A stretch of 64,000 nucleotides of DNA from Isoetes taiwanensis (lineage: Eukaryota > Streptophyta > Lycopodiopsida > Isoetales > Isoetaceae): assembly GCA_021234155.1 (NCBI GenBank), contig JAJEKV010000011.1, forward strand, positions 19,920,677 to 19,984,676, given 5' to 3'. The translations under genes and the position numbers were made by a program. The notes below the pieces were generated by a model. That model saw only the letters and a list, made by a program, of their open reading frames with translations, was not told where the DNA came from and ran no database searches. Of this stretch, positions 58,210-64,000 are shown piece by piece. How positions within the stretch are numbered: position 1 is the first letter of the stretch; each line of letters starts with the position of its first letter.

Positions 58210-59779
58210 AAGGCAAATGATTCGGAGCACCAGATGACCGATGCCCATTTATATCGAGGCTAAGAGTCCAGACTTGGATAAAATGTCCAAGATGCAGATA
58301 AACTTGAGCCAAACTGAATCTGAAATTGTCCAATAGCGAGGTTACATGTTTTGACTTGGATTTGAACTGTCAATACCTGCATCACCAAACTGGAGCATGC
58401 CAACCAACTGTAATTTTGGAATTTCTCAAACCATATTGAGTTAGTAAGCTTTTGTGATCAACAAAAATACAGTTTCAATGCAATCCAATACTAAAGAATG
58501 CAGCAAAGCACTTATGCACCACGTCCACCTCATAATTACAAAATTGGCATCTCCTGTCTACAATGCATTGGAATAATGCATAAAAAGCTTGGATTGAATA
58601 TGAGAAACTACTTAATGCATCTCACTCGAGAGCAAGATGAAGGATCTTATATACATCCTGTACAGTAGATTGAAGCTTAACAACGTAGCTGCAATGACAC
58701 ATCTCTTAGAAGACTCAAAATAATAGAAGAGACTCATACATGACAAATTCTGGCTAATAAGATAACAAACATCGGCAAACAGGGAAATGTCACAAGAGTA
58801 TAGGTTCAAGACTATAAACGGGGTTGGGATCTACTTAGAAGTCTGGAGTCTGTGCAGTCTATGTAAACTACAATTTTTGACATAATGAAGTCTACTAAGG
58901 ATCATATATCAGTTGGGTACAGACAATCAATGAAACTTAAGCAAGAATAAACTTACCTCATGCAAAGAATCGACATCGTGAAGGCTTTCTTATGTGGATC
59001 TACAAAAAGCTCGAAAATTTGGGTCTGAATCGGCAAGATCTAGCCTGATATTTGGCCCTAAATCTGACCAAATAGAAACCCAATCTGCAATCCATCTTTT
59101 CTGAGCTACTCGAACTGCCAAGAAACTGGCATCGATCTAGTTTTTTGAGCTACAAGAACCATCAAGAATGCAGTGAATTAGCGAAACAACCAAGCAATCA
59201 CTGGCATCGTGGGCATATACCCCAGACCCCAAATCGTGAAATACGACACAGCCAAGCAATCAGGGTTAAGGCATCAGAGAACCCAGACCCCACCTGTGAA
59301 AAAAAGCAGAGCCAAAAAATACAAAAGAAAACCCTGATCATAGTAACTTATCTGGAAAAATCGCTCCTATAGCGAAGCTGCAACCAACCATGCCGACTGC
59401 AGATCCAGCTCCATGTTCTGGCAGACAATATCAGATCACTGGTCCAGCACCATCGATAACCACTAAAAAGATTGTGATTCGTCCCAAATAAGTTAATTTT
59501 TCCATCTAGAGATTTACTCAATTGGCTGGACTAGCACTCTGAGCGTAAGGACATAACACATCAGAAAGAAATGCTCAGAGACAAAACCTTACAGGGTAAG
59601 AAACGGTAGGGCATCACAAGACAAGAAATGGTAGGGCATCATAGAAAGAACTAGCAGAGTCATTTGCATCATAGGAAGAAACTAGCAGAATCATTTGGAA
59701 AACTGGTAAGATAGCGAAGATGGAGAAAACCAACTTAGAAACTCTAGAACCAACAGAATTCAGCTCAGAGGAAACGCCG
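58210..59779. other. no gene seen
   Basis: Unique flank between the right palindrome arm and the 173-bp repeat. Short frames only. Two tandem 50-bp-like repeats (GGTAGGGCATCA and ACTAGCAGA.TCATTTG) at about 59605-59695. Confidence 0.4.
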
Positions 59780-59953
59780 ATGAGGAATGCTAGCAGGCAA
59801 TATGGATATATAGTAGACAGAGCTAAAGAAAGCCTGCGCCATAGAAGGCTCAAACTATAGATAGATCTGATGCTCAAAATGGCATGACGCCAAAACAGGC
59901 GTCCCTTTCCCCAGAATGATGGTTCTCTTCTATATAAGAAGAGAACCATGGCA
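59780..59953 (-). repeat. 173-bp inverted repeat, right copy
   Basis: The inverse of 54843-55015 with a few substitutions. The terminal hairpin is retained (59920-59950). Confidence 0.85.
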
Positions 59954-60955
59954 TCATTCTTTATGACTTTCTTTCCTAGAGATTAGACACTTGAATATTC
60001 CACATGGCCCATATTTTTGGTGTTTTTCACCCCTTCTAATGTTCAAGCCATTTTTTTACATACCAGAATATCTCGTCCTACCATTATACCTTTGGAGGTA
60101 AAATTTTATGCAACTATGACTTCAAACATCACGGCCCAACGGCGTGAGTTCAACAATCTGTCACGCCCCCTCAAGGCGTGATTTCAAGCACAACTTTCCA
60201 TCAACTTTTGACGCAAGAAGTATCTTGAGCATATTTTTGGCACATTTTGGGGGACGCCTCATCTTTTGTCGCATTCTTGGAGATCTTCTTTGCACCCTTG
60301 TACCAACAAACCTCACACAGCCGGCGTGTGTAGGCCTTTTTTCAGCAATCTTTCCTCAACATTCAAGCTTACCTCATCGACCCAACTACAGGGCGTTTGA
60401 GAGACAACCCTTTTCAATCCATTTTGGCCGTCCATAATCCATGGCGGTCGAGCCTCTTTCAAGTTCAACCACTGGCGTGAAGATGACTTATGGCCTTCCG
60501 CCCCTTCCATTTCAACTCCTTCAAGTTCAACTATCTGCTCAAACTCTTTCAAGTTCAACAAATGGCGTGAAGATGACTTAGGGCCTTCCGCCACTTCAAT
60601 CATTTATGTTTCAACTCTTTCAAGTTCAACTCCTTGTTTCAACTTTTCAAGTTCCACAATGGCGTGAAGATGACTTAGGGCCTTCCGCCCCTTCAACAAT
60701 TTTTGTTTCCTCATTTTTGTTCAGCTCATTACAAGACACTTTGATTGGCGCATGTATTCGGAGCTAAGTGGCAAGCTCAAGAGAAGTGGTGACAGCCTTC
60801 TTAACCTCTTACGATTTTTGTACTTCATCGACATTGACATTTTTGGGTCAAGACTTCGGCGACATTCTCATTATTTCCCCTCACTTTGGACACTGTTGTA
60901 AATGTTTAACCTGCTGTGATAAAGGTTCTACATAGTTTGGTGTGGTGGGGGGGAG
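59954..60955. repeat. 3' internal region of the nested LTR element with repeated modules
   Basis: Three copies of TGGCGTGAAGATGACTTA.GGCCTTCCGCC at about 60472, 60562 and 60660, with TTTCAAGTTCAAC spacers between. CACGGC.AACGGCGTG-type modules at 60130-60180. A purine tract precedes the right LTR. Confidence 0.7.
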
Positions 60956-61402
60956 TGTTAGCCCTTTGGGCTAAACATATGTATGGGTGGCATAGGCCAC
61001 ATGTATTTATCACATTGGACCACTTGATCTAGGGCCCAGATTTAGCCCACATATGTGGTAGGTGGCATAGGCCACATGTATTTGTCATATTGGACCCCAC
61101 AATCTATGGCCCAGATTTAGCCTAGATTTGTGGAAGGTGAGATGTCAGTTAGGGTTAGGGTTTTGCTCTACTATTTAGAGAGAGCATTTCCTCTCATTGT
61201 TTAGGTTTTTCCTCACGTTTTGGAGCACCTCCTTTTGGAGCATCAATATGATTCTGTTTTGTTCATTCTTTCTTTTGTTCTTGTTCTTGGAGTTTCTTCC
61301 CATCTTCTTTTGTTGATCCATGAGCATTTGTGGCAGCCTTGTGGCATCCGGCAGTCATAGACTGCTGCTGCAAGGTGATGCCAAGAACCCCAAATACTAA
61401 CA
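60956..61402 (+). repeat. right LTR of the nested element
   Basis: 447 bp, colinear with the left LTR, with seven differences by eye (six transitions, one transversion). Confidence 0.92.
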
Positions 61403-62463
61403 TTATTCTAGGGCCTGATCGGTTCCAGCTTATGGCACTCACTTTATTCGAGAGGCCTCATGATACGGCCTTGTTGGAATCTATTCGAGCATCTCTGCCT
61501 TCTGATCCATTGGCTCAAGATGTATTCTCACACCTTGGCTCTGTATCATCTTCTCAGCAAATGCGATCAGACTATGATCATTTGAGGTTCGAGATGGACT
61601 CCTGTTCCATGATGGGCTTCTGTATGTGCCAGATGGTGCTTCCAGGCTTGCCATGATTCACCTATGGCCGGACACTTTGGAGTAGCCAAGATTCTTGAAC
61701 TTATTAGTCGAGAGTATTGGTGGCCTAGGCTTCGTCGCTCTGTCGAAGCTTTTATTCGATTCTGTGACATCTGCTATCGAGCCAAGGTTCCAAGGCATCT
61801 TCCTCATGGCCTTCTTCAGCCACTGCCAGTACTAGATGGACCTTGGAAGAGCATTTCTATAAACTTTATCCCGGAGTTGCCATTTATCCCGGAGTTGCCA
61901 GTCTCTTGGGGTTATGATGCCATCATGGTTGTCGTTGATCGTTTCTCTATTATGGCTCATTTTATTCCGTGCAACGTCACCATCACCAGTGAGGGAACAA
62001 CGGATCTTCTTCTTCGTGAAGTAGTCAGACTTCACGGCTTGCCCGATACTATCGTCAGCGATCGTGGACCACAGTTCGTCACAGGTTTTTGGAAGCGTCT
62101 TTTGGAATTATTGCATATCAATCGCTCACTGACATCTGGTCATCATCCAAAAAGAAATGGGCAGGCGGAGCGCACTAACCAGACCCTGGAGCAATATTTA
62201 AGGTGCTTTATCAGTTATCAGCAGGATGATTGGGTCGATTATCTTCCACTAGCTGAGTTTGCCTATAATAACTCAGTACATGCTTCTACTTGCCAGACAC
62301 CATTCTTTCTAAACTCTGGTCAGCATCCTCGTTGGTCCCTTACCATCGCTAGCGGTGACTCGGTCAATCCTAGTGCTGAGTCTCGACTTGAGAAACTCCA
62401 GGCTCTTCAATTGGATCTTCAACATCATCTTCACCGAGCACAGGAACGCTATCGGTATTTTTG
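61403..62463 (+). pseudogene. Gypsy integrase
   Basis: It resumes the Gypsy frame right after the nested element (LGPDRFQLMALTLFERP). After a frame change at about 61590-61650 the frame 61664-62463 gives MAGHFGVAKILELISREYWWP, FCDICYRAK (zinc-binding part), then the core. At the first catalytic position ISINFI has Asn where integrases have Asp. IVSDRGPQF and NGQAERTNQ keep the other two. A six-residue tandem duplication (FIPELP twice, about 61870-61900) is present. It ends at a stop 62461-62463 with no chromodomain. Confidence 0.85.
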
Positions 62464-64000
62464 ACGCTCCTTGAACATATACGACACTCGGACGTATACA
62501 TACGGGGACTTTCCCCTCCCATGGCAACCATCTCGCCACGAGCAGGGCCCTCCGTCTAACTCAACAAGATGCTCGAGTGAAGGACACAGAGGGGTCATTC
62601 GACCCACGCCTTCAATGGGGCTCCTATGTTGCGGAAGCGTGAATACAATGTTAGCACACAGCATAATCATATCATAAAATACCACCACGAGGGGTGGCAC
62701 ATCCATCCAAGTGACAATAACAAAGAATATGCATTTATTACTAGGGAAAACACCCCAAACCCATGGTTCTACCCCGGCTCAGACTCCAGTGAGGATCGAA
62801 TGACAGCTAGGTCTCAAGAGATCAGCAGACCGAATCTTGACATGGCGTTGGCTGGCATAGAACATCGGCAAGGGTTGTCCACTCCATCCGCCCCTCCTGT
62901 GCACACTTTGCAGATGAGTCGAATCATGCTATGGCATCACTATAGCCTTCCGGAGACGCAGACTCAAGGTATCACCCTTCGAGCCTACTCCAGGGTTCAT
63001 GACGCCCCGGTCTGACGAGGCAGGTCAGGGAAGTGTCCCTTCCCAGGATCACAGTGGTTCCATGGGTGAGCTAGAGAATACGTGCCGCATCAGTGACCCC
63101 CGCATCCATACCCGACTTACTCACCCTAAATCTACAGGGTGCCCCATACGGGTCACACCTCTGCACCCAGGGAGTGTCAGACCCATACCCGGCCCTCTAT
63201 GTGACCGGCTATCAGGCCTAGCCCATTGTAGGAGTCCCAGGAGCCTTGTATGTTTGTGCAAGACCCCACCCCCACTTCACCACTGCGTCCCTTCTCTAGT
63301 GCTAAGCAATTCCATAGCATCCACGACTCGGTGGTCTCTTGTGCACAGGCCGCAATAATTGGGAATTAACGGAGCTACTAGGAGCATACTAAAGCATATG
63401 GCACAGAGGTCTCTACCCCCCTCTAATCCCTACTTTATGGAAGTTTAACAGAGCTACTCTCACAAACACATCCATCCATCCATCATAAACATAATCCATA
63501 ATTGAATTGTAATCTTAAATACCAAAGAAGGGTTAATCCTAAGTACGAACAACCAGAGAAGACTCAAAGAACTTAACTGAAACGCTAGCCTTAAAGATAT
63601 CAACTAGATTATCTACTAACCCGAGTTCCAACTTGATCCATTGTCATGAGGCGCCTCCATCTCTCAGTAATCTGGTGTTCAGCAACAACTGGGGTGTTCA
63701 GCAATAGTTCCAGGAACTTGGGCGCTCAGCTGCTCCCTCTCCTAACTCGATTTTGGGTGAGATTGATGGTAATGATCCACCTTGATGGCCCAAGTTAGCA
63801 TTCCCATGCTGGCCAATCGAGTTTGGGCAGGTGGCGCCTTCCCAAGTAATTAATTAACTTAATTAAACCATTTAGATATTACTTCCTTAATTATAGGTTA
63901 TTATCCTTAATAATTAAATTAGCATAGCTCTAATTTAATCCCTTTTAGGTCAACCCCCTAGGTTACAATACCCCATGGTGGCGTACCTTTATTGGGTGAC
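62464..64000. other. no recognisable gene; may be another element
   Basis: Gypsy similarity ends abruptly after 62463. The following 0.9 kb is C-rich with repeated CCC runs, then AT-rich from about 63840 (TTAATTAATTAACTTAATTAAA). Open frames here (62626, 62999 plus) show no domain. A TCCATCCATCCATC run is at about 63470. Possibly the interior or LTR of a different element that truncated the Gypsy. Confidence 0.35.

Noticed and set aside
50946-58263. Open frames within the palindrome arms
   Set aside because: Each appears twice in mirror image, has no domain and low-complexity composition. They reflect repeat identity, not coding.

Overview
The window looks like repeat-dominated nuclear DNA of a land plant, probably a non-seed plant such as a fern or lycophyte. 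The plant signs are an L1-type LINE with a DUF4283-like ORF1, a Copia element with a plant initiator-Met primer-binding site (PBS), GT-AG introns, and degraded plant gene pieces (ABCG transporter, FCP1-like, TKL-like kinase). The non-seed hint is a chromovirus-type Gypsy whose RT wording is like the Tcn1 group, known from fungi and non-seed plants. The species cannot be fixed from this sequence.

1-13.9 kb holds decayed host genes. A LINE 3' tail sits at 198-385. Three unrelated gene fragments lie on the minus strand in 2.9-4.6 kb (EXD2-like nuclease, unknown exon, ABCG transporter). A complete but broken multi-exon minus-strand gene runs from 11039 to 5757, with a first ATG, three introns and a poly(A) signal. 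It encodes a nuclear-looking protein with a DGQH-type motif and a C-terminal FCP1-like HAD block. Its three larger introns carry a family of TCGACTCGCGAGTCGA-type hairpins in tandem units. A broken kinase-plus-helical gene follows at 11.9-13.2 kb.

13.9-36 kb is a patchwork of mobile elements. An L1-type LINE lies on the minus strand (13.9-19.98 kb), with its 5' part inverted beside it (20.0-21.4 kb) as twin priming would produce. A 239-bp MITE with an exact 8-bp duplication sits inside it. Next come possible plus-strand exons (21.4-23.5 kb), a foldback cut by a very young Copia element (25290-30088), a TIR element (30504-31359), an R1/Jockey/L2-like LINE (33.2-35.1 kb) and a tRNA-derived SINE (about 35.4-35.7 kb).

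36-62.5 kb is a nest. A Gypsy element (gag-protease-RT-RNase H at 36134-39372, integrase at 61403-62463) is split by a non-coding LTR element whose 447-bp LTRs lie 22 kb apart, flanked by TTATT. Inside that are two same-family LINEs with pentamer tails abutting (GA)n arrays. Beside them is a near-perfect 2.95-kb inverted repeat with a 1.2-kb spacer (51087-58209), framed by further inverted repeats. 62.5-64 kb has no recognised gene.

Almost every coding region carries stops, frameshifts or deletions. I found no clearly intact host gene, and no origin, CRISPR array or operon. The units with best claim to novelty are the DGQH/FCP1-like gene with its intronic hairpins, the 3-kb hairpin locus, and the LINE family that seems tied to (GA)n microsatellites.
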